Below are positions 52,012-61,900 of a DNA stretch of 64,000 nt, piece by piece; position 1 is the first letter of the stretch, and each line of letters opens with the position of its first letter. Made by a program: the position numbers and the translations under genes. Under the pieces are notes generated by a model. It was given only the letters and a program-made list of their open reading frames with translations. It was not told where the DNA came from and did not search any database. The stretch is from JAAUTY01 sp964397305 (GTDB lineage: Bacteria > Cyanobacteriota > Cyanobacteriia > Cyanobacteriales > Spirulinaceae): positions 62,001 to 126,000 of the forward strand of contig CAYNIP010000005.1 of assembly GCA_964397305.1 (NCBI GenBank). Reading direction: 5' to 3'.

Positions 52012-53337
52012 CTACTCGAGGGTCACGGGGGGGCTAAGGGGGGGCGCGGGTCGCCGGAGGCGCACCGATTCCCCGTGAGAATGAAGACCTTCGACCCGCG
52101 CTAGGGTTTGCACGGCGTCGGCGACCTTGGCGAGGGCGGCGGGGGAGTATTGGATCAAGCTGGAGTGTTTCATAAACGTCTCCACTCCCAAGGCCGAGGC
52201 ATAGCGGGCCGCGCCGGAGGTAGGGAGGGTATGGTTGGGCCCAGCCAGGTAGTCGCCCACGGCCTCGGGGGTGTGGTAGCCCAGGAAGATCGCCCCGGCA
52301 TGGCGAATCTGCTCGATCCAGTTCCAGGGTTCTGCGACTTGGAGTTCGAGGTGTTCTGGGGCAAAGAGGTTGGCTAAGTCAACGGCGGTTTCGAGGGAGT
52401 CCACGACGGCGATCAGGCCGTAGTGGGCGATCGCCTTTTCGGTCAAGAGGCGACGGGGGTGGTTTTGCAATTGCTCGTTCACGGCTGCCTGGACCTGTTC
52501 CGCCAGGGCCGCCTCGGGGGTCAGGAGAATGGCGGCGGCGAGGGCATCGTGTTCAGCCTGGGCCAGGAGGTCGGCGGCGACGTGCTCGGGCTGGGCCTGT
52601 TTATCGGCGATAATCAGCACCTCTGAGGGGCCGGCCAGGGAGTCGATGCCGACCGTGCCATAGACGTGCTTTTTGGCTAGCATGACGTAGATGTTGCCGG
52701 GGCCGGTGATCACGTCCACCTTGGGCACGGTTGCGGTTCCATAGGCGAGGGCGGCGATCGCCTGGGCCCCGCCAGCGCGGTAGATTTCTGTGATCCCCGC
52801 TTCCTGGGCGGCGACCAAGACGGCCGGGGTAATCTTGCCCTCAGGGCCTGGCGGGGTCATCATCACGAGCCGCTGGACGCCCGCGACCTTGGCGGGGATG
52901 GCGTTCATGAGCACGGTGCTCGGGTAGGCGGCGGTGCCCCCGGGCACGTAGATGCCCGCCCGGTCTATCGGCGTGTAGCGCTTGCCTAGGACCACGTCAT
53001 CGTTGCCAAACTGCACCCAGGACTTGGGGCAGCGCTGGCGGTGAAAGGCTTCAATGCGATCGCGAGCCAGGGCGATCGCGTCGATCAGTTCTTTGGAAAC
53101 TTGCTGATAGGCTGCATCCAATTCAGAGCCGCTGACCCGCAGCTCCTGAGGGGTGAGGGTTTGGCCGTCGAAGCGGGCGGTGTAGTCGAGGAGGGCGCGA
53201 TCGCCGCCTTGCCGGACTGCCTCAACGATCTCGCGCACGGCGGCTTCTTGCTGAGCCACGGAGTCATGGTGGAGGCGATCGCCGATGCGCTGGAGTTCCG
53301 CACGAGCCTCAGACTGCTGGGTAATGATTCGCAGCAT
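52012..53337 (-). CDS. hisD: Histidinol dehydrogenase
   Basis: The enzyme oxidises histidinol twice with NAD to give histidine. It is 441 residues. Motifs are DRAGIYVPGGTAAYPSTVLM, GITEIYRAGGAQAIAALAYG, ITGPGNIYVMLAKKHVYG and IDSLAGPSEVLIIADKQA (metal and substrate region). The C-terminal YLAGPNHTLPTSGAARYASA and FMKHSSLIQYS are conserved. It is divergent from rpsT; the order hisD, rpsT, tatD, rpoB is common in cyanobacteria. A few residues at the C-terminus are Pro-rich and variable. Confidence 0.96.
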   Translation of the reverse strand: MLRIITQQSEARAELQRIGDRLHHDSVAQQEAAVREIVEAVRQGGDRALLDYTARFDGQTLTPQELRVSGSELDAAYQQVSKELIDAIALARDRIEAFHRQRCPKSWVQFGNDDVVLGKRYTPIDRAGIYVPGGTAAYPSTVLMNAIPAKVAGVQRLVMMTPPGPEGKITPAVLVAAQEAGITEIYRAGGAQAIAALAYGTATVPKVDVITGPGNIYVMLAKKHVYGTVGIDSLAGPSEVLIIADKQAQPEHVAADLLAQAEHDALAAAILLTPEAALAEQVQAAVNEQLQNHPRRLLTEKAIAHYGLIAVVDSLETAVDLANLFAPEHLELQVAEPWNWIEQIRHAGAIFLGYHTPEAVGDYLAGPNHTLPTSGAARYASALGVETFMKHSSLIQYSPAALAKVADAVQTLARVEGLHSHGESVRLRRPAPPLSPPVTLE

Positions 53338-53518
53338 GGGGGTTTAATACTGCCTTTGCTACATCGGTTAGGGAGTAGGGGCCCTGAAGGTCGCTGCGTT
53401 GGCCAACCGGCAAAGGCGGTTCAGGGGCGATACTCACTAGCTTATAGCTTAGCTCGGATTCTTCGGCTGCGTGGGATCGCAGCGGCGATCGCGGTCAAAC
53501 TCCCCACAAATCTCTTGC

Positions 53519-53550
53519 TTGCCAGATGAGCAACGTGTTATCTTTATATG
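53519..53550 (+). promoter_or_regulatory. Putative rpsT promoter
   Basis: TTGCCA (53519-53524) and TTTATA (53543-53548) are separated by 18 bp. This is the best -35/-10 pair in the 53338-53709 divergent region, which has no gene. It leaves a leader of about 150 nt before the GTG start of rpsT. Confidence 0.4.
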
Positions 53551-53709
53551 TCCGGAGCTTGTGATAGATCGGTGCTAGCGCGTCCTCAATCTAATCCTGA
53601 GGCCTAGGGCAAACACAACGGGGCTGACTAGCCTTGTCCTCCCTGGGAGGTGCTCGCGCCTACGGCAACGATTCCCAAGCTTTTCGACTCCTTTCTGCCT
53701 GAAAAGACT

Positions 53710-54384
53710 GTGGCTAACTCAAAATCAGCGATCAAGCGCATCCAGATCAACGAACGCAACCGACTGCGGAATAAGTCCTATAAGTCAGCGGTCAAAACGC
53801 TGATGAAAAAATACTTTGCCGCCGTAGAAGCCTATGTGGCGGCTCCCTCACCGGAGGCCTTGGAAGCTGTCAACCAAGCCCAGTCGGCGGCCTACAGCAG
53901 AATTGACAAGGCAGTGAAGCGGGGTGTGATGCACGCCAACACCGGAGCCCGGCGAAAATCCCGGCTGGCTCGCTTCTGGAAGCGCTCCCTGGGGCTCCAG
54001 GATATGGGTAGCCCAGAGACCTCGAAAACAGCCCCCGTCGTCGCTGAGCCCGCCGTTGTGATTCCAGAGCCGGAACCGGCCCCGGCTGCTGTCGCCCCGG
54101 AAGCGGTTGCCCCGGAACCCGAACCGGAAGTCGCCCCGGAACCGGAAGCGGTTGCCCCGGAACCCGAACCGGAAGTCGCCCCGGANNNNNNNNNNNNNNN
54201 NNNNNNNNNNNNNNNNNNNNNNNNNNNNNNNNNNNNNNNNNNNNNNNNNNNNNNNNNNNNNNNNNNNNNNNNNNNNNNNNNNNNNGAACCGGAAGTCGCC
54301 CCGGAACCCGAACCGGAAGTTGTCCCGGAGCCGGACTCTACCGGAGAATCTGAGCCTGTTGCCCTCGCCACTGAAGAAGAATAG
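53710..54384 (+). CDS. rpsT: 30S ribosomal protein S20 with long acidic Pro-Glu repeat tail
   Basis: Residues 1-95 are canonical S20 (VANSKSAIKRIQINERNRLR, RIDKAVKRGVMHANTGARRK), binding 16S rRNA. After the basic core comes a tail of 125 or more residues made of Pro, Glu, Val and Ala, with units such as EAVAPEPEPEVAPEP, ending in EEE. S20 is normally about 90-100 residues and basic, so this tail is exceptional. The 100-N gap lies in the repeats; the length shown is not reliable and the in-frame join may be chance. GTG 53710 is used; weak starts are usual for S20. Confidence 0.85.
   Translation: MANSKSAIKRIQINERNRLRNKSYKSAVKTLMKKYFAAVEAYVAAPSPEALEAVNQAQSAAYSRIDKAVKRGVMHANTGARRKSRLARFWKRSLGLQDMGSPETSKTAPVVAEPAVVIPEPEPAPAAVAPEAVAPEPEPEVAPEPEAVAPEPEPEVAPXXXXXXXXXXXXXXXXXXXXXXXXXXXXXXXXXXEPEVAPEPEPEVVPEPDSTGESEPVALATEEE
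54186..54285. other. Assembly gap of 100 N
   Basis: An exactly 100-base run of N inside the tandem repeat of the rpsT tail. A round length suggests a placeholder of unknown real size, placed where short reads could not span the 15-residue repeats. Confidence 0.98.
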
Positions 54385-54447
54385 ATAGCGGCCTGGCCCT
54401 GACCCGGCGGTTCAGCCTTGCTGGTCCATCCTGTGGAGTGAGCCACT

Positions 54448-55266
54448 ATGCCGTTGATTGATACCCACGTTCATCTCAACTTCGACCTCTTTCAGGAGGA
54501 CTTCGCCGCTGTGCGAGACCGCTGGCAAGCGGCTGGAGTCGTCGGCTTGGTTCATTCTTGCGTCGAGCCTACGGAGTTTGCCGCGATTCGAGCGCTGGCG
54601 GATCGTTGCCCGGAGCTGGTGTTTGCTGTCGGCCTGCACCCTTTGGATGTTCACAAGTGGGAACTGCCACAGGCGATCGCCCTCATCCGCGAGAACGCCC
54701 AAGCGGACCCCCGGGTTGCCGCCCTTGGCGAACTGGGCCTGGACTTCTACAAGGCTGATAACATCGCCCACCAGCAGGCCCTCTGTCGGGCGCAGCTCGA
54801 GTTGGCTCTTGAGCTGGACAAGCCAGTGATCATCCACTGCCGCGATGCGGCGGCGCCGCTGCGAGACCTGTTACAGGAGGTCAATCAAGCGAGTGGTCAA
54901 CGCCTACGGGGCGTCATGCACTGCTGGAGTGGGACCCCTGTGGAGACCCAGTGGTTTCTCGATTTGGGCTTCTACATCAGCTTCAGTGGCATTGTCACCT
55001 TCAAAAAAGCGGAGGCGGTGCAGGCCTCGGCGCAGCTTGTCCCTGCCGATCGCCTGCTGATCGAAACTGACTGTCCCTTCCTCGCCCCTGTCCCCCGGCG
55101 CGGCAAGCGCAATGAACCGGCCTTCGTGCGTCATGTGGCGGCGGCAGTGGCCCAGTTGCGGGCGGTCGAGCCTGAGGTGATCGCGGCTCAGACAGCGGCG
55201 AATGCCTGCCGCCTGTTCGGGTTGCCCGAGTCCGTGACGGCGGCGATCGCCACCCCGTCGGCCTGA
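54448..55266 (+). CDS. tatD: TatD family metal-dependent hydrolase
   Basis: A 272-residue TIM-barrel deoxyribonuclease of the TatD family. The first metal motif is IDTHVHLNFDLFQED near residue 4. FAVGLHPLDVHKW, GELGLDFYKADN, PVIIHCRDAAAPL, GVMHCWSGTPVET and LLIETDCPFLAPVPRRGKRN supply the other ligands and signatures. It starts 63 bp after rpsT and is part of the conserved rpsT, tatD, rpoB order. TatD enzymes act on DNA or RNA 3' ends; the in vivo role here is unknown. Confidence 0.94.
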   Translation: MPLIDTHVHLNFDLFQEDFAAVRDRWQAAGVVGLVHSCVEPTEFAAIRALADRCPELVFAVGLHPLDVHKWELPQAIALIRENAQADPRVAALGELGLDFYKADNIAHQQALCRAQLELALELDKPVIIHCRDAAAPLRDLLQEVNQASGQRLRGVMHCWSGTPVETQWFLDLGFYISFSGIVTFKKAEAVQASAQLVPADRLLIETDCPFLAPVPRRGKRNEPAFVRHVAAAVAQLRAVEPEVIAAQTAANACRLFGLPESVTAAIATPSA

Positions 55267-55388
55267 GCAGTCTGTTTCCTTGCCCTAGGCAAATAGCCCG
55301 ATTGCGTCATAATGAATACTGAGATCGTGCCCTCGCCATCCCGCTGCTGGTTACTAGCATTATTTTCTTCCTCGACCTTCCTTTGGCC

Positions 55389-55418
55389 CCTCGCAACGTC
55401 CGCTGCGCCGTTGCGAGG
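55389..55418 (+). terminator. Hairpin between tatD and rpoB
   Basis: A perfect 10-bp stem (CCTCGCAACG / CGTTGCGAGG) with a 10-nt loop lies in the 289-bp leader of rpoB. It is followed by GTTTGT, a poor T-run. It may be a tatD terminator or an attenuator in the rpoB leader; CATAAT at 55308-55313 is a possible -10 ahead of it. Confidence 0.4.
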
Positions 55419-55555
55419 GTTTGTCGCTGCCATTTTTCCGACGGTCTCCTCCCCCTGGTAGCTTCCTTCCCCTAGCGGCCCGGCCCGCTAGACGTGACCC
55501 GCGCCTGTAGCCCCTGAGCGTCTCCCCGGCCCCCTGTCCTGACTCCGAGCGACTT

Positions 55556-58500
55556 ATGAGCACCCTGATTCAAAACCTTTTGCCCGACCTGATCGAAATC
55601 CAGCGCTCTAGCTTCCGCTGGTTTCTGGAAACCGGCCTGATCGATGAGCTGAATAGCTTCTCGCCGATCACGGACTATACGGGTAAGTTGGAGTTGCACT
55701 TTATTGGCGATCGCTACAAGCTCCACGCCCCCAAATACGACGTTGACGAAGCCAAGCGGCGAGATGCGAGCTACGCCGTGCAAATGTACGTCCCCACGCG
55801 CCTAATCAACAAAGAAACCGGCGAAATTAAGGAACAGGAAGTCTTCATCGGCGACCTGCCCCTGATGACTGATCGCGGCACCTTCATCATCAACGGGGCC
55901 GAGCGCGTGATCGTCAACCAGATCGTCCGCTCGCCGGGGGTCTACTACAAGTCCGAAACCGACAAAAACGGCCGCCGCACCTACTCCGCCTCCCTGATCC
56001 CCAACCGTGGCGCCTGGCTCAAGTTTGAAACCGATAAAAATAGCCTCGTCTGGGTCCGGATCGACAAAACCCGCAAACTCTCGGCCCAGGTGTTGCTCAA
56101 GGCCCTCGGCCTCGCAGACAACGAAATCTTTGACGCCCTGCGCCACCCCGACTACTTCCAGCGCACCCTCGACAAGGAAGGCAACCCCAGCGAAGACGAT
56201 GCCCTGATGGAGCTATACCGCAAGCTCCGGCCAGGGGAACCCCCCACGGTCAACGGCGGTCGCCAACTGCTCGAATCCCGCTTCTTTGACAACAAGCGCT
56301 ACGACCTCGGGCGCGTCGGCCGCTACAAGCTCAACAAGAAGCTGCGCCTCAACACCCCTGATACCGTTCGTACCCTCACCTCGGGCGACATCCTAGCGGC
56401 CATTGACTACCTGATCAACCTGGAGTTTGATGCTGGCAGCATCGACGACATCGACCACCTCGGCAACCGCCGCGTGCGCTCCGTCGGGGAGCTTCTGCAA
56501 AACCAAGTGCGGGTCGGCCTCAACCGCCTCGAGCGGATCATCCGCGAGCGCATGACCGTCTCGGAAGCCGACTCCCTCACCCCGGCCTCTCTGGTCAACC
56601 CCAAGCCCCTAGTAGCCGCGATCAAGGAGTTCTTTGGCTCCTCCCAGCTCTCCCAGTTCATGGACCAAACCAACCCCCTGGCAGAACTGACCCACAAGCG
56701 CCGCCTCTCAGCCCTAGGTCCCGGCGGCCTCACCCGGGAGCGCGCTGGCTTTGCGGTGCGGGACATTCACCCCTCCCACTACGGGCGCATCTGCCCCGTG
56801 GAAACTCCTGAAGGTCCGAACGCCGGTCTGATCGGCTCCCTAGCCACCTATGCCCGTGTTAATGCCTACGGCTTTATTGAAACCCCCTACTACCGCGTAG
56901 AAAACGGCCGCGTCCGCCGCGACGAAGCCCCGGTTTACTTAACGGCGGACGAAGAAGACGATATGCGCGTTGCTCCGGGGGACGTAGCCACGGACGACGA
57001 TGGCTATATCCTCGGCTCCCAAATTCCGGTGCGCTATCGGCAGGAATTTTCCACCACGGGCCCCGAGCAAGTGGACTATGTGGCCGTCTCGCCCATGCAA
57101 ATTGTTTCCGTCGCCACCTCCCTGATCCCCTTCCTGGAGCATGACGACGCCAACCGTGCCCTCATGGGTTCCAATATGCAGCGCCAAGCCGTGCCGCTGC
57201 TGCGGCCGGAGCGGCCCCTCGTGGGCACGGGCTTGGAAGCCCAGGCGGCTCGCGACTCCGGCATGGTGGTCGTCTCCCAGCACTACGGCATCGCCACCTA
57301 TGTGGACGCTGAGCGCATTCGGGTACAAGTCGAGCCGCGACCGGAACAGGAGAGCGAGTTCGAGGAGCCTACCGAGCCCTACGAAGTCGAGTACCTCTTG
57401 CAAAAGTATCAGCGCTCCAACCAGGACACCTGCTTGAATCAGCGTCCTTTGGTCTTTGAAGGGGAGGAAGTCGTCCCCGGTCAGGTTCTAGCCGATGGCT
57501 CCGCCAGTGAAGGCGGCGAAATCGCCCTGGGCCAGAATGTCCTGGTGGCTTATATGCCCTGGGAAGGCTACAACTACGAGGACGCGATCCTGATCAGCGA
57601 GCGGCTGGTCATGGATGATGTCTACACCAGCATCCACGTCGAGAAATACGAGATCGAAGCCCGCCAGACCAAGCTGGGGCCTGAGGAAATCACCCGTGAG
57701 ATTCCTAACGTCGGTGAAGATGCCCTGCGCCAACTGGATGAGCGCGGCATCATCCGCATTGGGGCGTGGGTGGAAGCGGGGGATATTCTCGTCGGCAAAG
57801 TGACGCCGAAAGGGGAGGCGGACCAGCCGCCGGAGGAAAAGCTACTGCGGGCGATCTTCGGCGAAAAGGCTCGGGATGTCCGCGACAACTCCCTGCGGGT
57901 TCCCAACGGGGAGAAGGGCCGGGTTGTGGATGTACGGGTCTTCACGCGGGAGCAGGGCGACGAGCTACCCCCCGGGGCCAATATGGTCGTGCGGGTCTAT
58001 GTGGCTCAGAAGCGCAAGATTCAGGTGGGCGACAAGATGGCCGGTCGCCATGGCAATAAAGGGATCATTTCCCGGATCTTGCCCATGGAAGATATGCCCT
58101 ATCTGCCCAATGGTCGCCCGGTGGACATCGTGCTCAATCCCCTGGGGGTTCCCTCGCGGATGAATGTGGGCCAGGTGTTCGAGTGCCTGCTGGGCTGGGC
58201 GGGAGAAAATCTGGGGGCTCGCTTCAAAGTGACGCCCTTTGATGAAATGTACGGGGAGGAAGCCTCGCGCCTGACGGTTCACCAGAAATTGGATGAGGCC
58301 CGCAGTAAGCCTGACCGGAGTTGGGCCTTTAATCCCAAGGACCCGGGTAAGATTCAGCTCTGGGACGGCCGCACGGGGGAGCCCTTTGACAAGCCCGTGA
58401 CGGTGGGCATTGCCTACATGCTGAAGCTGGTTCACTTGGTCGATGATAAGATCCACGCTCGCTCCACCGGCCCCTACTCTCTCGTGACTCAGCAACCGCT

Positions 58501-58882
58501 GGGGGGCAAGGCCCAGCAAGGGGGTCAGCGCTTTGGGGAAATGGAGGTTTGGGCCCTGGAAGCCTATGGGGCGGCCTACACACTTCAGGAGTTGCTGACG
58601 GTGAAATCGGACGATATGCAGGGTCGGAATGAAGCGCTGAATGCGATTGTCAAGGGCAAGCCGATTCCGCGGCCGGGCACGCCGGAGTCCTTTAAGGTGC
58701 TGATGCGGGAGCTTCAGTCCCTGGGCCTGGATATTGCGGTTCATAAGGTGGAAACCGCGAGCGATGGCAGTAGTAATGATGTGGAGGTGGATCTGATGGC
58801 GGATCGCGATCGCCGTCGTACCCCCAGTCGTCCAACCTATGAATCGCTGACGACGGAAGACCTCCAAGAAGACGAGCTCTAA
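55556..58882 (+). CDS. rpoB: DNA-directed RNA polymerase subunit beta
   Basis: The catalytic beta subunit, 1108 residues. Near the start is LPDLIEIQRSSFRWFLETGL, followed by LPLMTDRGTFIINGAERVIV and QLSQFMDQTNPLAELTHKRR (rifampicin region, unmodified in its core pattern). GRICPVETPEGPNAGLIGSL, YNYEDAILISERLV and GDKMAGRHGNKGIISRILP are universal blocks, and the C-terminal clamp region MEVWALEAYGAAYTLQELLT is present. It is normal for cyanobacteria. It is followed after 86 bp not by rpoC1 but by rpoC2. Confidence 0.98.
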   Translation: MSTLIQNLLPDLIEIQRSSFRWFLETGLIDELNSFSPITDYTGKLELHFIGDRYKLHAPKYDVDEAKRRDASYAVQMYVPTRLINKETGEIKEQEVFIGDLPLMTDRGTFIINGAERVIVNQIVRSPGVYYKSETDKNGRRTYSASLIPNRGAWLKFETDKNSLVWVRIDKTRKLSAQVLLKALGLADNEIFDALRHPDYFQRTLDKEGNPSEDDALMELYRKLRPGEPPTVNGGRQLLESRFFDNKRYDLGRVGRYKLNKKLRLNTPDTVRTLTSGDILAAIDYLINLEFDAGSIDDIDHLGNRRVRSVGELLQNQVRVGLNRLERIIRERMTVSEADSLTPASLVNPKPLVAAIKEFFGSSQLSQFMDQTNPLAELTHKRRLSALGPGGLTRERAGFAVRDIHPSHYGRICPVETPEGPNAGLIGSLATYARVNAYGFIETPYYRVENGRVRRDEAPVYLTADEEDDMRVAPGDVATDDDGYILGSQIPVRYRQEFSTTGPEQVDYVAVSPMQIVSVATSLIPFLEHDDANRALMGSNMQRQAVPLLRPERPLVGTGLEAQAARDSGMVVVSQHYGIATYVDAERIRVQVEPRPEQESEFEEPTEPYEVEYLLQKYQRSNQDTCLNQRPLVFEGEEVVPGQVLADGSASEGGEIALGQNVLVAYMPWEGYNYEDAILISERLVMDDVYTSIHVEKYEIEARQTKLGPEEITREIPNVGEDALRQLDERGIIRIGAWVEAGDILVGKVTPKGEADQPPEEKLLRAIFGEKARDVRDNSLRVPNGEKGRVVDVRVFTREQGDELPPGANMVVRVYVAQKRKIQVGDKMAGRHGNKGIISRILPMEDMPYLPNGRPVDIVLNPLGVPSRMNVGQVFECLLGWAGENLGARFKVTPFDEMYGEEASRLTVHQKLDEARSKPDRSWAFNPKDPGKIQLWDGRTGEPFDKPVTVGIAYMLKLVHLVDDKIHARSTGPYSLVTQQPLGGKAQQGGQRFGEMEVWALEAYGAAYTLQELLTVKSDDMQGRNEALNAIVKGKPIPRPGTPESFKVLMRELQSLGLDIAVHKVETASDGSSNDVEVDLMADRDRRRTPSRPTYESLTTEDLQEDEL

Positions 58883-58968
58883 AACGTTCGAGGTGGGCGG
58901 GGAGCCGAGCCGCCGCCCTCTGAGCCTTTCCTGATCATTCACCTGTAGTCCCTGGAACCACCGAATCC

Positions 58969-61900
58969 ATGTCTCAAGAACAAGACACCATCTTCTTTAA
59001 CCACATCATCGATAAGAAAGAGCTACGGAAGCTGATTGCCTGGGCCTTCGCTAGTTACGGCAGTGCTCGCTGTGCCCAGGTGGCCGACCAGATCAAAACT
59101 CTGGGCTTCCGCTATGCCACCCGGGCCGGGGTCTCGATCAGTGTGGACGACTTGCAAGTGCCGGCGGAGAAGAAGCAAATGCTTCGGGAGGCCGAGGCCG
59201 AAATCGTTAAAACGGAAACCCGCTATCGTACTGGGGAAATTACGGAGGTCGAGCGCTTCCAGAAGGTGATCGATACTTGGAACGGGACCTCCGAAAAGCT
59301 CAAGGATGAGGTGGTTCGGAACTTCCGGGAGAACAATCCCCTTAACAGTGTCTACATGATGGCCTTCAGCGGCGCGCGGGGGAATATCTCCCAGGTGCGG
59401 CAGTTGGTGGGAATGCGGGGCCTGATGGCCGATCCCCAGGGTCAGATTATTGACCAGCCGATCAAGACCAACTTCCGGGAAGGGCTGACGGTGACGGAAT
59501 ACATCATCTCCTCCTATGGGGCGCGGAAGGGCTTGGTGGATACGGCCCTCCGCACGGCAGACTCCGGCTACCTGACTCGCCGCTTGGTGGATGTGAGCCA
59601 GGATGTGATCGTGCGCGAAATCGACTGCGGCACGGAGCGGGGCATTGTGGTGGAAGCGATGCGGGATGGCGATCGCATTCTGATTCCCTTGGCCGATCGC
59701 CTACTCGGCCGCGTCCTGGCTCGCGATGTCGTCCACCCCGAGACCGGCGAGGTGATCGCCACCCGCAACCAAGATATCAGCGAAGAGCTAGCGGACATGA
59801 TCCAGGATGCGGGGGTGCAGCAGGTCATGGCGCGATCGCCCCTCACCTGCGAAGCAGCCCGCTCCGTCTGCCAGCACTGCTATGGCTGGAGCCTCGCCCA
59901 CAGCAAGATGGTGGACATGGGCGAAGCCATCGGCATCATCGCGGCCCAGTCCATTGGGGAGCCGGGAACCCAGCTAACGATGCGGACGTTCCACACGGGT
60001 GGCGTCTTCACGGGCGAAGTCGCCCGGGTGGTCCAAGCGAGCGCCGATGGCACGGTGCGCTTCGGCAAACAACTGCGAACCCGCCCCGTCCGTACTCGCC
60101 ACGGGGATGATCGCGAACAGGTCGAAGTGGCCGGCGACCTGATCCTGGTCGATCAAGCTGGCAAAGAAACCGCCTACCCCGTGACCCCTGGCTCCCTGCT
60201 GCTGGTCAAGAGTGGCGAGCAGGTGACGAAGGGCATGATCCTCGCGGAGGTCGCCCTGTCGAAAAGCTCCCGCTCCACAGAAAAAGCCACGATGGATGTG
60301 GCCTCTGACTTGGCCGGGGAGATCCTCTTCTCCAGTGAAATCGTGGTCGAAGAGAAAACCGACCGTCAAGGCAACACCACCCACGTCGCCCAGCGGGGCG
60401 GCCTGATTTGGGTGCTCTCCGGCGAGGTCTACAACTTGCTGCCCGGCGCCGAGCCCGTGGTGAAGAATGGCGATCGCATCGAAGCGGGCGGCATCCTCGC
60501 CCAGACCCAGCTCCGCACCGCCCATGGCGGCGTTGTGCGCCTGAGTCCCGGCAGTCGCGAGATTGAGATCATCACCGCATCGGTGCAACTGGATCAGGCG
60601 ACCGTCCGCAAAGAGACCAGCGGCAGCCGCGAGCAGTACGTCATCCAAACCGCCAACAACCAGAGCTTCCTCCTGATCGCCACCCCTGGGACGAAGGTGC
60701 AAAACCATCAAGTCGTCGCAGAACTGATCGACGACCGTTACCAGACCCATACCGGCGGCATCATCAAGTACGCTGGTGTCGAGGTCAGCAAGGGGCGCGG
60801 CAAGGCCAAGCAAGGCTACGAAGTCACCCAAGGCGGCACCCTGATCTGGATTCCTGAGGAATGCCACGAGGTCAACAAAGACATCTCCCTACTGCTGGTC
60901 GAAGAGGGACAGTATGTTGAAGCGGGCACTGAAGTGGTGAAAGACATCTTCTGCCAGTCTGCCGGCATCATCGAAGTCGTGCAGAAGAATGACATCTTGC
61001 GCGAAATCGCCATTAAGCCCGGGGAACTCCACCTCCTGGACGAGCCCCCGCCCACGGACATCGACCAACAGATCGTCAACCCCGGCACCGAAGTCCTGCC
61101 GGGCGTCGTCCTCACGGAAACCAAGTACTGCGAGTACATTGACACCCCGGAAGGTCTAGCGCTCCTGCTGCGGCCCATCGTCGAGTTCCCCGTGGCCGAT
61201 CAGCCAGATGTTCCCTCCCAAGACTCGATCAATGAAGGGGTGGGCACCCGCATCTCCCTGCGAGCGATTCAGCGCCTCTTTTTCAAGGACGGCGAGCGGG
61301 TCAAACGAGTGGATGGCGTCGAGCTGCTGAGCACCCAACTGGTGCTCGAAATCGAGTCGGCCAGCGACGACATTGATGTAGCTGGCCTCAGCGCGGATAT
61401 TGAGCTGGAAGACCGCCCCGAGACCGAGGAAGAAGAGGCTGATGATACCTACCAACTGCAAATCGTCATCCTGGAGTCCCTCGTGATTCGTCGCGACCTC
61501 GAGGCCGACGCCCACGGGGGCGGCACGCGCACCCGCATCCTGGTCCAAGACGGTGACGAAATCCCCAAGGGAGCGGTGGTCGCTCGCACCGAAATCCAGT
61601 GTAAGGAAGATGGGGAAGTGCGGGGGATCAAGGTCGGCGATGAAGCGATCCGCCGTATCCTGCTCGCCCGGGAAGTCGATCACATCACCCTAGAATTGCC
61701 CCAAGCGGCTGAGCTGACTCCCGGCGATCTGGTGGTAGCAGGCCAGCCGCTCACCTCGGAGGCGATCGCGGAGGAGTCTGGTCAAGTGGTGACCGTGAAG
61801 GGCCACCACGTCACCCTGCGACGAGCGCGCCCCTATCGCGTCTCCCCTGGGGCCTTTTTGCTTGCGGGTCATGGGGACTTGGTCCAACGGGGCGACAACT

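Noticed and set aside
53892..54446. 184-codon minus-strand frame through the N gap
   Set aside because: It is the antisense of the rpsT Pro-Glu repeats and is read through unknown bases.
58883..58968. Remnant of rpoC1 between rpoB and rpoC2
   Set aside because: The 86 bp contain no RpoC1-like coding sequence in any frame; only a short GC-rich leader for rpoC2.
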